From Tretioscincus oriximinensis (taxonomy: Eukaryota > Chordata > Lepidosauria > Squamata > Gymnophthalmidae), in assembly GCA_022410635.1 (NCBI GenBank), contig JAJVDF010000214.1, positions 421,796-485,795 of the forward strand: DNA of 64,000 nucleotides, given 5' to 3'. The position numbers and the translations under genes were made by a program. The notes below the pieces were generated by a model that did not search any database, was not told the origin of the DNA, and worked only from the letters and a program-made list of their open reading frames with translations. Shown here piece after piece: positions 35,949 to 46,312 of this stretch (positions within the stretch are counted from its first letter, which is position 1; each line of letters starts with the position of its first letter).

Positions 35949-36115
35949 AGGTTGACCAGATGACCCCTTTTGGGTGTGTGTGTGTGAAAACCCGGTTTTT
36001 CGGTGCCTCCCGGTTTTTCTTGAGGAAAAAAAAAACTTTCCTCAGCAAAAACCATGAGGCACTCGAAAACTGGGTTTCTAACCCCCCCCCCCAAAGGGGT
36101 CAACTGGTCAGCCTA
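35949..36115. mobile_element. GACCAGATGA-type MITE, short fold-back copy
   Basis: Terminal inverted repeats of about 28 bp: AGGTTGACCAGATGACCCCT at the left, reversed AGGCTGACCAGTTGACCCCT at the right. The two halves remain complementary inward (GAAAACCCGGTTTTTCGGTG against CACTCGAAAACTGGGTTTC), so the whole 167 bp can fold into one hairpin. Confidence 0.75.
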
Positions 36116-36210
36116 GTTTTTAATATGTCACTTGTTCTGTTGTTTTTATTGTTGGCTGCCCTGAGACTTTGGAGTATGGGGTGAGATATAAGTATAAATA
36201 AATATAAAGT
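36116..36210 (+). mobile_element. CR1-type LINE 3' tail
   Basis: GGCTGCCCTGAGACTTTGGA then GAGATATAAGTATAAATAAA, the forward form of the tail at 60045. Confidence 0.7.
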
Positions 36211-36265
36211 AGAGAAACAGGAAACTGGCAATTCGTTACTGTTTATGTCTGGCACCCCGTCTATA
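36211..36265 (+). repeat. short repeat shared with 60689-60743
   Basis: AGAGAAACAGGAAACTGGCA then ACCCCGTCTAT. The same order with few changes occurs at 60689. The parent element is unknown. Confidence 0.5.
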
Positions 36266-36469
36266 CAAAAGGGGCTTGCCATTGTATTCTTTTTTCAGGG
36301 CCTCTCCTCTCAGTAGGTCATCGCTATGAAAGTGAAGGAGCCCTGCAATGAACAGCTGTGGGAAGAAAGTTGCAATGAAACCCAGAACTGACTGGAAGTA
36401 CAAGACGCCTCCATCTCTCCTTCTTAACTGCTTAGAAAGCAAAGGGAGACAGCAGAGAGGAATGAGCCG

Positions 36470-36470
<1 letters not shown>

Positions 36471-36498
<28 letters not shown>
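36471..36498 (+). repeat. TG dinucleotide microsatellite
   Basis: Fourteen uninterrupted TG units, about 140 bp upstream of the CpG island. Confidence 0.95.
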
Positions 36499-36500
<2 letters not shown>

Positions 36501-36859
36501 ATGAGGAAAATATACTGTATATTGAACCAGAGATTGTACAGGACACCCAATTCCAGAAGCAGCAAACGGGGCCTGCCATAGCCTACACTAGCACATAGGT
36601 GGCAGGGTCCTATTCTGAGATGGAGGCTCAGTGTGTGTGTGTGGGGGCACCACAGGCAGGAAATCTCTGAGGCGTTTCGGTAGGCCGGGCAGCAGGGCAG
36701 CGGTTGAGGTTCAGGGATCTCAGTACTGGGAGTTTTCCGGCCGTAAATCTCGCCTCGGAGGCCCCGAGTGCACGAGATTGTTGAGTTTGTGTACGAGATT
36801 TTCGGACACCCCTTGTCGGCAGCATCAGCAGCGCCGAGGGCGGACGGAGGAGGAGGGGG

Positions 36860-36907
36860 NNNNNNNNNNNNNNNNNNNNNNNNNNNNNNNNNNNNNNNNN
36901 NNNNNNN
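36860..36907. other. assembly gap (48 N) inside the CpG island
   Basis: An unbroken run of N lies between a G-rich stretch and the GGC repeat. Assemblers often fail at GC-rich repeats, so the real distance may differ from 48 bases. Confidence 0.98.
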
Positions 36908-36918
36908 GGGGGCCGAGA

Positions 36919-36946
36919 GCGGCGGCGGCGGCGGCGGCGGCGGCGG
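36919..36946 (+). repeat. GGC trinucleotide repeat next to the gap
   Basis: About eight uninterrupted GGC units directly follow the N gap, so the true repeat may be longer. A second, interrupted GGC/AGC cluster lies at about 37072-37100. Both are probably within the promoter or 5' UTR of LDLRAD4. Confidence 0.9.
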
Positions 36947-37562
36947 GAGGGGAGGGGGGGGGGGTTGGGCCTTGGTGACGCACGTCGCGCTCCGGAGCAG
37001 AAATGCGGAAGACGCCGCTGCCCGGGAAGCCGCCCGTGTGTCAACGGGGCTTGGTTTAAGCGGCGAGGGAGGCGGCGGCGGCGGCAGCGGCGGCAGCAGA
37101 CGGAGCAGACGCGGCGGCGAAGCAGTTGGCTGCGGCCGGGAAGTGGGTAAGAGCCGCGCCGTCTTCCTTCCTCCCCCAGGAGTAGTTTCTCCTCCCCACC
37201 CGCCGCCCCCTTGCCCTGATTTCTCCCCTTCCTTCCTTCCTCAGGCAGGCAGGGCTGCTGCTCCCAGCCAGGCCACGGCGCCCGCTCCCCCGTCCCTCCT
37301 TGGATCCCGCCGCGGAGCCGGGGAGACACGGGCTCCCCACCGCTGCCTGGCCTCGCTCGGCTGTGCCGGGGGGACCTTCAAAGCGCAGCCCAGCCAGCGG
37401 GCCCCGTCTTGCTGAGAAGGCGGGCGGTAGCCGGGGGCTCCTCCGGGAGGCCGCTGCCTTCACGGCGCTGTGCCGGAGCTCCGGCGGCTCCTGCTGCTGC
37501 CTCTTCTCGGGCCAAGAAGCGGCGAAGCTCCGGCGGGCCCCCCTGAGGCTAGTCGGGAAGCC

Positions 37563-37658
37563 ATGAAGGGCCGCGCGGCGGGGAACTTCCCACCCGACGG
37601 CGTCCCGGGGGCCCCGTGGCATCGAGGGGGCACCGCGGCCTCAGCGGTACTAGCCTGA
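37563..37658 (+). other. candidate upstream ORF 1 (31 codons) in the LDLRAD4 5' leader
   Basis: An ATG opens a 31-codon frame ending in TGA at 37656-37658. It lies in the same frame as the main start, so this TGA also shows that the coding frame does not extend further upstream. It matters only if transcription starts 5' of it. Confidence 0.4.
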
Positions 37659-37842
37659 GGCCCGCCCGGCGGCCGGAGCGGTGTGGAGCAGGGCGGAGGG
37701 CGCTGCCGCCTAGCCAGCCCGGTCTCCGGAGCACCGGGCACCTCCTTGGGCCCCCCGGAGGAGGGAGGGGGGCGGGCAGGGCAGGAGGGAGCCTGAAGGC
37801 GTTGGCCTGCTTCATCCCGCCTGGACGGACGGACCCAAGGCG

Positions 37843-37917
37843 ATGCCCTGTGTGCCCCAGGGCGCCTTTCCCTGCGGAGGCGGAGGCGGCCCACGAGCAT
37901 GTCCACTGACCGGCTGA
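37843..37917 (+). other. candidate upstream ORF 2 overlapping the LDLRAD4 start codon
   Basis: An ATG with G at -3 opens a 24-codon frame that runs out of frame across the main ATG (37899) and stops with TGA at 37915-37917. If the mRNA includes it, ribosomes starting here would pass the main start codon, so it should lower translation of the coding frame. Confidence 0.55.
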
Positions 37918-37968
37918 ACAGCACCGCCTTGAAGGATGCTCAGTTGAAAGACCTGGTTTTGAAAGGAG
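37899..37968 (+). CDS. LDLRAD4: LDLRAD4 coding exon 1 (short-isoform N-terminus)
   Basis: The exon encodes 23 residues beginning MSTDRLNSTALKDAQLKDL plus the first base of codon 24. The start ATG has A at -3, and an in-frame stop lies upstream at 37656. The donor is GAG|GTATTG (intron begins 37969). It leaves phase 1, which joins exactly to the CG that opens the transmembrane exon and creates an Ala codon. The peptide has no signal sequence and no LDL-receptor class A cysteines. That fits the short isoform made from an internal promoter, with the following helix acting as a signal anchor. Isoform assignment rests on memory of the human gene. The exon sits at the 3' edge of the CpG island, as expected for a first exon. 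Confidence 0.85.
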
Positions 37969-38301
37969 GTATTGCAGACCCCTCCCTCCCTCCTCTTTCC
38001 CTAAGCTCTTGTGTCATTCCTCCCTTTTGAACTTTTTAACTGCTTCCTTTTTTTCTAGTCTATAATCCAGACATCACTTATTTATTCCACTACAGTTATT
38101 CCACATTAAAGCATTGCGTGGGGTGGTTTATTACAGAATATCCATTCTTTGATATGGAATATCCAGTTACAGTGGAATAAATAATTGGCGTTAGTTTTGC
38201 TGTGAAATTACTTATAGAAAGCTTTGTGTACGTGTATGTGGAAGTGCCTGGCCAAGAACTGTAAGTAAGGGTTTTTTTTAAGTTTCTGATATAAATGTAA
38301 G

Positions 38302-38426
38302 AACATACCTTGTGCCTCTTCNTGTCCTCACTGAGCCTTATTCTGGGTTATACCTTAGCATAGGACCCTGCCATGTATAACCCAGAATAAGGTTCAGTGG
38401 GGACAAGAAGAGGCACAAGGTATGTT
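38302..38426. mobile_element. hairpin MITE, 52-bp arms, in intron 1 of LDLRAD4
   Basis: Arms 38302-38353 and 38375-38426 pair at 49 of 52 positions (one of the three differences is an N) around a 21-nt loop. The termini read AACATACCTTGTGCCTCTTC. It has no coding capacity. It lies only 333 bp after the exon 1 donor. Confidence 0.8.
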
Positions 38427-38929
38427 TTTCCCCCCAGATGGAGATCTGAAACTCAATATCGATCAAGGTAGTTTATCATCATATTTCACAGATAATCTCA
38501 CATAGGTGTTTGAAAGGCTGAAATTATCTATGTGTCTTTCTATGTAGTTGAACACTACATAGATAATGCATCTCACTGTGTGTTCATGTTCACTTAACAA
38601 GTTCACATCTAGAATTCATAGTAACAGTGTGTGGTCTGGTGTTTTCCTAATTTATATCTGTTTTTTTCTGCAAAAGGTTTTCATTATATAGCTTGCTTAT
38701 ATTAATGTTGTGCTGCTTTCAGTAGAGATGGGCTGCCAGACAAAAGCCTTATGATTGTATAAAACTAAGCCACCCTAATTTGTGAAGATTCAATCCAACT
38801 GTCATTGAAGAACTAGATAAGAATATAATAGAATGTAAAATTTGAGACTGTTTTTTAAAATAATGATGATATTCGAATTCCACCGTGAGGGATGCTTTTA
38901 AATTTACTATTGGAGTGTCTGTTTATCTA

Positions 38930-39715
38930 AATAAATCTTTATCCAGAAAAAGACGAAGGAGAGAAGAGATTACTTAATAAGCCAAATTGAATAATTACAA
39001 ACGCAAATGATTGGTTCTAATATCAGGAGGTTCAAAGAGCATGCCTCTGTAAAAATAAAGAATTGGAACTAATTGATAAAAGAGTCAAATTTATTAAATT
39101 TATATCTTAGGAGTCAGTATGTCTCATCTGATATTCAAAGAAGTAAATGTCTGATTAGAATATTAAAATATTAATGAAAAGAGAACTGTTAATATGATAA
39201 GAAATGCAAATAAAGGTAACAAGATAATCACTAAAGAAGGAGGCATTCTGGAAACTTTTAGGACTTTTTGCGAAAGGTTATATTGTGAAAAAGAATATAG
39301 TTAATAGAGGGATATTAATTGATAAGAAGCTAACAGATCAAGCTAGGCAAGTAAGTGAAAAAACCAGTGTCGAGGAAGAAAATAAAAGAGGTGTAGGGTG
39401 GGATATAAATATAAATAATTTTTAAATCTGGCACGTCTCCAGATGAGTTTTCATCTACTGTATATTCTGTTATTTTTTGGAGTCACTGCTCCCTCATCTG
39501 GAAAAGGCTTACAGTGCTGCTTGATAGACGAAACATACCAAAAACATGGAAATTGGAGATCATCATTATTTTAAAACGAAATTGAGATGAATTATAGCCA
39601 GAATTATTTAGACCAATCTGATTAGCTAACCAAGATGATGAAATATTTACAAGGATTTTGGCAAAACAGTTATGGCTTATATGGAATTATTAAAGGGAAC
39701 CAATACACTTTTTAT
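38930..39715 (+). mobile_element. L1 LINE relic, ORF2 5' of the RT core
   Basis: Plus-strand fragments read KSGTSPDEFSS then NIPKTWKLEIIIILKRN and IFTRILAKQLW, which follow the order of L1 ORF2 ahead of the RT fingers. Stops and frameshifts are frequent. A 30-bp CR1-like tail (39391-39422) interrupts it. Confidence 0.7.
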
Positions 39716-40794
39716 AAATGGCAGATTCATTGAAGACCTGCCAGCATAGCACCACTTCCTCTGGAATAGCTTGGCCTGACATAGGGGCAAAAGAGGGCAG
39801 ATGGTTCTGCCCACTTTGCTTCAGAAGGACCTCCCCTATCATGCCTGAATCCACCTCTACAGGCATTGCATGTGCACATGAGTGGCCATTGTGCTTGGTA
39901 TGAATTTGAGTGGTGCTGGAGAGCAGGTAAGAAAATATTACCTCAACTCTCTAGGGCGCCTGTGTGCACTCTTTGATGGGTAGTGATGACAGTGGTGCTC
40001 ATTCAACTGGCAGCAGGGCTTTTGTTGCCAGATTCTGCAGCCATGAGCCNCTGTTCTTGTTGCCCCTGGAGAGGGATGTAAACACTGAAGAGCCTGGATA
40101 TAATACAGAGACTTGAGGAAATCAACATGGGGAAAAAAACAAAGAAGATGAAGGAGAAGCAACTAAAAATGATCAGTAGATAGTACTGCATGCTGACACA
40201 ATTCCCTNTTTTATTTCTACAATTTCACCTTTATGCTGCGATGGGTGCAGGGAAAGGGATCCATATACAAGTGGGGAGCATGCAGTTTTGGAATAGAATA
40301 TTTAAAATAATATGGATAGAATTCAATTACAAGAACATCAGAATTTTGTTTATTGCATGTTACATGTTTGGGGTTTGCTGGGTAAAGAGTATCTGATAGG
40401 GAGAATGCCAGTCACAATGTGGGCTGTGCTAGCATTAGGATGGAGAGACAATACAATATGGACCATAGACAAACAGCGTAATCCATATGGTGGCTCTTTC
40501 CAAATTTGATAGATTGAGGCATCGACATATGATACTGATGTGTGTGGATCAGGGAGGTAAGTAGGAGGTCTGGTGTGGAGAAATCTGAGGAGATATTTAG
40601 TTTTTAAAATCATGTTCCTGAGCAATCTGCTGGAAGGCAGTTGGGTGTCTTTTGGTAGTTAATGTGAAGCTTGCCTTTTTTGCATTTAGTTGTGTTCATT
40701 TGTGATATTTGTTTTGGTTTGTATGTGGGTTGTTTTGTATATGTCTAGTTATACATCTACTTAAAAATTACAAAAAAAACCTAAGCTTCCTCTG

Positions 40795-40831
40795 GGTGTG
40801 TGTGTTTGTGTGTTTGTGTGTGTGTGTGTGA
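40795..40831 (+). repeat. TG/TTTG-rich microsatellite
   Basis: Interrupted TG repeat followed by a short GA run. Confidence 0.9.
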
Positions 40832-42990
40832 GAGAGACAGAGTGAGTGTGCGTGATTGAGAGTTAAATCTTTCTTTACTATTGGTAAATAGGTGACTTGC
40901 TACTAATTAAAACAGATGGACAAATAAGTGAGCTTAGAGTGGAAAAGCAAATTGTTTTTAATGTTGTNGAACTACTTTGCTATTTAAGATGTGTCATAGG
41001 ATGAGAGTGGAGAGATCACATCACATCCCATTGAACAGGAAATGGCCTGTATTTTGTATTCTTGTGCACATGAACATCTATGCATAAACATGACATTTCT
41101 CTCCATTACTGCTTTTCAGCTCTGAAAATGCTATTGAAGGACTATTAAACAATTGTTGGGATTATCAGGTAACTGCTCATTCTTTTAAAGAAAGAAAGTC
41201 AGTCTGCCTGGCTGAAGAAAGAAGTGGCTATAGCTCTTAATTAAGTTGAGAACAAGGTGCTTTTGGCAAATGTAGGAGTAATATAATTCCAGCCATTAGT
41301 ACACTCTAGGAAAACGCCTTCANCATTACTTTTTTGTCCATTGCTATTTCAGAACTGCTGCTCATTGACACACTAATAAAATACATTTTCATCAAAGAAT
41401 TAGTTGGGCATTTAGGACTCTCCAGTAATTGGCATGGTTTTAACTTTGAAGCTGATACCTTATGGTTAATTTTAAAGGAAATAGCCATGTTATTCTGAAT
41501 ATTCAGAATATCTAGTAAGGAATTTCATAGTGCTGAGACTACCTTGTGAGATAACTTTTGGTTAAAATAAAATTTAAGGGACAGTTTTGATAATCTGTTG
41601 TCACTAATTAGCTGCATAATAATGGTGGGAATAACAGTTGAATTGAATATTATATATATAGTTTATGAGATTGATCAGTGACTTGAATAGAGGGAATGTA
41701 TTATTGATGGCACTGGTGAGAAAGTAATCAAAGAACACACAATTTGTGTACATTCTGAACTGGCAAGTGAGAAAAGGCTATCTAATCTTCTTTAGGCAGA
41801 AATTTATGTTTATTCTTTGCATTGCAATTACTATGATTTAACGAGGCCTGTTCAATTAAAGAGAGCTGTTTCTTGGAACCCAAGCCTTTATTGCAGGGGC
41901 TAGGAGAATTTTCATATTCTTGTCTGTTACATTGACATACCCATTTGGTTTCCTTGACAGAGATAGAAATTGTNTGCTAGAACCTCTTTCTAAAAATATC
42001 TAGAATTCAGACTTGTGATTCCTTGAAATTTGGTTTTTTTATTTTTAGTCTTGGAAGGGTTTTTTTCAGATTCTAAGAAAAAAAATAGTAAAATATACTT
42101 TTTTCCTTTTATGAAGGTTTTATCCAACAGGTGAATTTCTCAGTAGTTTTTCTCTATCTCCTCTTAGAACTTTTGTAGTGCTTGTGTCAAGCATCATTGT
42201 ATGGACTGAAGTAGGGATAGACAATATGGTTTCTTCCAGGACACTAGTCAGCAGTTCTGATCACCAGAGATCATATATTTAGTCAAAATATTTGCTGTGT
42301 ACTACATTTAAGTAGCAGGTTGTTTTAGCTGGGGTAGACATTCAACTGCCTGGTAACTGAAGGATGGTAGATTTTATTCCTAATCTTTTGAGATGTTTAC
42401 CAAGAAACTGTATGGATGTGTCTATCTAGTCATCAATGGAATCTTTCCTCTCAGCATACCTTACTTGTAGAACTGCTTATGAGCAGTAGATTATGCATTT
42501 CTGACATCAGCTTGCTTTTGTGGTCCTAGAGTAATATAATATTTAGTCCAAAATGTTTAACTCCTGTCCTTTGTTTGGGCTATTGAAGGTCTGAAGTTGC
42601 TAATAGCTTTTGGTACGTAGCTAAAAATGGATTTGTATGAGATATATAGTGAAGGAACTAAAGGGAGAGAAAAACGTTTTCTTTCTTCCATGTACAAACA
42701 AGCATAATATTCAGTTATTGATGTGTTTTTTCTGCTAATTTGAATGGCTAAAGGTGTGATCCTTCAAGATTAATGATGTGACAAGTTTGTTCCAAAGTGC
42801 CATAATTTTAATTGATGCATTAATTGAATCTGAGATGTGTAAAGCAATTATCATGTCTTCCAAAAGGAAAACATTTGTAATACCCTGGGGTGTTTTCTTT
42901 AATCTTTAAGACATTTTATGGGCATTGTGACTTTGTAAAACTGCAGTGACTTTCTAGGTTAATCTCTCATCACCATGGTTTCACTGAAAA

Positions 42991-43095
42991 AAAGGAAGGT
43001 GGGGGAGACCTAGTATGATTGAAGTAAAGGAAGGTGGGGGAGACCTAGTATGATTGAAGTAAAGGAAGGTGGGGGAGACCTAGTATGATTGAAGT
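42991..43095 (+). repeat. 35-bp minisatellite, three identical copies
   Basis: Units at 42991, 43026 and 43061 are identical; each starts AAAGGAAGGTGGGGGAGACC. A partial fourth unit (AAAGG) follows. Confidence 0.97.
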
Positions 43096-44958
43096 AAAGG
43101 CAGTTTTTGCTCATTTGTCCCTGTTCTTTCACGAGAGTTTTGCATATTCATAGTCTTCCTTTTTTTCAAAGGAAGCTTTCTAGTGATAAACTTTCCCCTT
43201 GAATTTTCCAGAGAAAGGAAAATAATTCATTTTGTGTATCCATTTTAAGAACAGAAGACTTTAAGAAGTATCTCAGTCGGTTAATCTGTGTTCTGACTAA
43301 TCCAGCAATTTGTTGCCACAATGACCAGGTGAAGAAAAGAACCCACCAGTAGGATGTTATAGTTGTTATAGTTATTGTTTATCTGCAGCTGACATTCAGG
43401 GCCATACCAACACCCTTCCTAACGGGGCTAATTTGAGGTCCTGATTTGAATTGTGTAAAAATGTAATTCCCAAACTTTTAACNACTTATTGTGTTAAAAT
43501 ATGATTCCTTTTGTTTGCCTGATTCACTCAGTATCCAGTTTTATTGGTTGACCTTTGGTTCTCATGCTTTGGGGAACAATGAAAAACCATTCACTATAAA
43601 CATTGCCAGTTCCATGCATTATATTATAAATATTTATAATGTTTCTTCTCACTCATCTCCTTCCTAGACTGAAAAGATGCCCCTTTTATCCCCCTCCCCT
43701 CATAAAAGCTACAAAAGAGGCCTTTTGGAGAATTTGGATAGGCTGTTTTCTCTTGATTCCCCCCTCCCCTTTTTCACACTCACTGTTATTCACAAAGCTA
43801 GAAGGGTTTCCTTTCTAATTTTGAAAATGTTCAAGAATTTTGATGTTCAAAGCTTCATTAATCAGAGTAATATGCGTGCCGGATTGGGGGACATTTTTCT
43901 GTAACAGCTTTTGATCCACAGAGACCATTTGTGGTGCACTTGCAGTACAAGGTAGAATTAAAAACCCAACTGGCCTGAGTCTGCGCATCTTAAAATATTA
44001 TTAGTCTTTGTGTTACTCCATTGTAGCAGACTTGATAAAAGCAGGCTAAAAGTATTATTCACAGCCATAGATCATTCACCAAAAACCTCTCTCTTTCAGC
44101 CAAGTGGAATGTTCATCGTTATCCTATGTGCAATTTTTGAAATCATTTGCAACTTGAACGACACCTTCCCCTAGCCCATGGGTGAAGCTGTTTGAAATTT
44201 TTGAGATAAATAACAGAGCGTTAACAGATCATGATGTTGTTGATTCTATTTTTATTGTATAGGTTGTTAATATTGGTTGACTTTAAAGCAGATCCATTGT
44301 ANACGTTACAAGATAAATTATTGAAGGTAGAACCACAAATGACGTAACTGAACTATTCCATTTCCTTCTTTTAGGGAAAAGAGCAATCTAATCTTAAATT
44401 TTCTGATTTTAAAAGCAGTTATTGATGAAAAGCTAGAAAATGTTTCTTCATGTGCCAAGTCTTCTTCTGAAAGAAAGAGCTGCAACTTGGTTCTATATTA
44501 CTCAGACCAAACATCGACACTGTAACACCCCGAATTGGCATGATGAGGTCACCATTTTGGTGCCTCTCCCCAGCTTGCTCTTTTGCACCTCACTTAGTTG
44601 CAGCCAAGGAACTGAGGTATTTTCAAGAAAACAAGAGTAATATTCACTTAGTCTCCTACTCCAAATTGTAGAAGTCATTGAAAGAATCCCTTTTATGTTA
44701 TGTGTTGTGTTGCCCATGTCCATGATGATTTTCCTTAGTAAGTCCTAAACCAGAATGTGAGTTTGAAGAACAAAAAGAGAAAGTACTCTCTCTGTGCACC
44801 TGTAATTTATTACAAAGTTTTGCTATATAAATTAATTGAAATATATAAATCATTTTTAGATGGCAGGTTAGTTTCAGCTGGTATTAAGCTAGTATTAAGC
44901 ATGTGCCTGGTCTGATTTAGAATGACACTTCTTCCTTTTCCCCCCTTCTTCTCCACAG

Positions 44959-45113
44959 CGGAACTAGAATTCATACATATTATTATCATCATTGTGGTGA
45001 TAACAGTTATAATCGTGGTCATCATCTGTTTGTTGAATCATTACAAAGGGTCAACAAGGTCATTCATCAGTCGACAGACCCAAAGCAGAAGGCAAGAAGA
45101 TTCTTTACAACCG
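44959..45113 (+). CDS. LDLRAD4: LDLRAD4 coding exon 2 (transmembrane exon)
   Basis: The acceptor TTCTCCACAG and donor CCG|GTGAGT are both strong. The exon is 155 nt, entered in phase 1 and left in phase 0, and covers residues 24-75. Residues about 28-49 form a very hydrophobic Ile/Val stretch ([20 protein letters not shown]), the single membrane helix. It is followed by a basic, Ser/Arg-rich cytosolic segment starting [13 protein letters not shown]. The positive charges on the C-terminal side of the helix predict that the long C-terminal part faces the cytosol, where the WW- and SMAD-binding motifs must act. Confidence 0.95.
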
Positions 45114-46273
45114 GTGAGTTAAAACAAGAATTCTTTTTTGGCAGTTTGTTTCTCTGTTAACTTTAGTAGTGGCTTATGTGTTTGGATAGTATACAATAGT
45201 ATTTTTACAAAACCTATAAAAATTAAACCCTAGCCAAGGAATTTTAAATTTCTATGAGAAATGGAAATATTTTAGGAATTGAAATGACCTAGAGTTGAGT
45301 CCAAATAGGATTTTTACCAAGAGAAAGCACATGTATTTCTGTCAAGAAAACTGCACAAATGAGGCAGACTTGNTATCAGCTTTGATTTAAGATGATTCCA
45401 CTCCGATCAGTATAGCAAAAAGCAAGATAATAAGAAGTAAACTCAGGTCATAAAGCTAATGAAGGACCAGCACATTTCATTAAAATGGCTGGGGAAATCT
45501 TTTGTAACAAATTGCAAGTAATGATTACATATATATCACTGTTGGAACAATATTTCAAAATCAGGTATCCTTTGCATTGCACGTACCTGTATTCATAAGA
45601 GAATACTTGAAAGAGGGCTTATACAGAGGATGCTGTAAAATGATGTCTGGCCAATATAACTTTCAGGTTCTCTCATGCTTGTAGTAGGTAGACTTTGTAG
45701 GAAAACAGTAAATTGAGATTTAATAGTCAGTTGATCTTCTAGGAATAGTTTTAGCACAATTTTTAAAAAAATCTTGGTATATATGAAGGATAGTTTTAAA
45801 TCACGCGGGATCTTTAAAGTGAAGTAGGAACATGGTACCTTCTGTATATTGCTAGATTATAATTCCAACANGTACATTTAAACTGTCTTCAATCCTGAAG
45901 AACTGGACTAAGACAGGAAAAATGTTTAAAAGTGCATGTTAGAACAGCACCTCTGATTTTCTGGTTTTTCCTGAAAATCATTACATCAGGTGCACAGAAG
46001 TCAGGGCTTTAAATAACACAGATTAATACAATCTAGCCGATAACATCCTTTTTCAATACCCCTTCCATGCAGTTCACAGAATCCTATGTAATTTGTTTTT
46101 TAAAACCTTGTTTATGATAAAAGATAAGGGCCAGAACAACACTCTAGTAAAGCCTGTCAACAGAAGCATCACATTTACAACACAGATTCACTGTTTACAT
46201 GTACGTTATTGATCCTGGCTCATAATTATCACAGCCAGGGGCCTTCAGGGGCCATTTTTTTTTGTTGCTAAGA

Positions 46274-46312
46274 TTATTTATTTATTTGTTTGTTTGTTTA
46301 TTTATTTATTTA
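46274..46312 (+). repeat. TTTA/TTTG tetranucleotide microsatellite
   Basis: Alternating TTTA and TTTG units. Confidence 0.85.

Larger units (their letters stand above)
36640..37960 (+). promoter_or_regulatory. LDLRAD4: CpG island / probable promoter and 5' UTR of the LDLRAD4 short isoform
   Basis: This is the only long GC- and CpG-dense stretch in an otherwise AT-rich window. It ends in the first coding exon. It holds runs of GGC triplets, many GC boxes (GGGCGG or CCGCCC types) and no obvious TATA box, which is typical of a broad housekeeping-style vertebrate promoter. A 48-base N gap lies inside. Long open frames on both strands here are by-products of high GC content and are not treated as genes. 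The transcription start cannot be placed from sequence alone. Confidence 0.8.
37969..44958 (+). other. LDLRAD4: LDLRAD4 intron 1
   Basis: A GT-AG intron of 6990 bp. It contains a hairpin element (38302-38426), an L1 relic (about 38930-39715), a TG-rich microsatellite (40795-40831) and a triplicated 35-bp unit (42991-43095). The 3' end has a strong pyrimidine tract (about 44929-44955) before CACAG. I see no further supported exon; short ORFs within it show no recognisable domains. About 39720-40790 and 40840-42990 look like unique AT-rich intron sequence. Confidence 0.85.

Noticed and set aside
1..36600. LDL-receptor class A exon of the long isoform
   Set aside because: I looked for a Cys-rich CxxDxSDE-type exon with splice sites and saw none; it is probably outside the window. 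A profile search would be decisive.
36628..37924. Several long open frames on both strands of the CpG island (up to 233 codons)
   Set aside because: GC-rich DNA has few stop codons; translations are low-complexity Ala/Arg/Gly/Pro, some cross the N gap, and none shows a domain.
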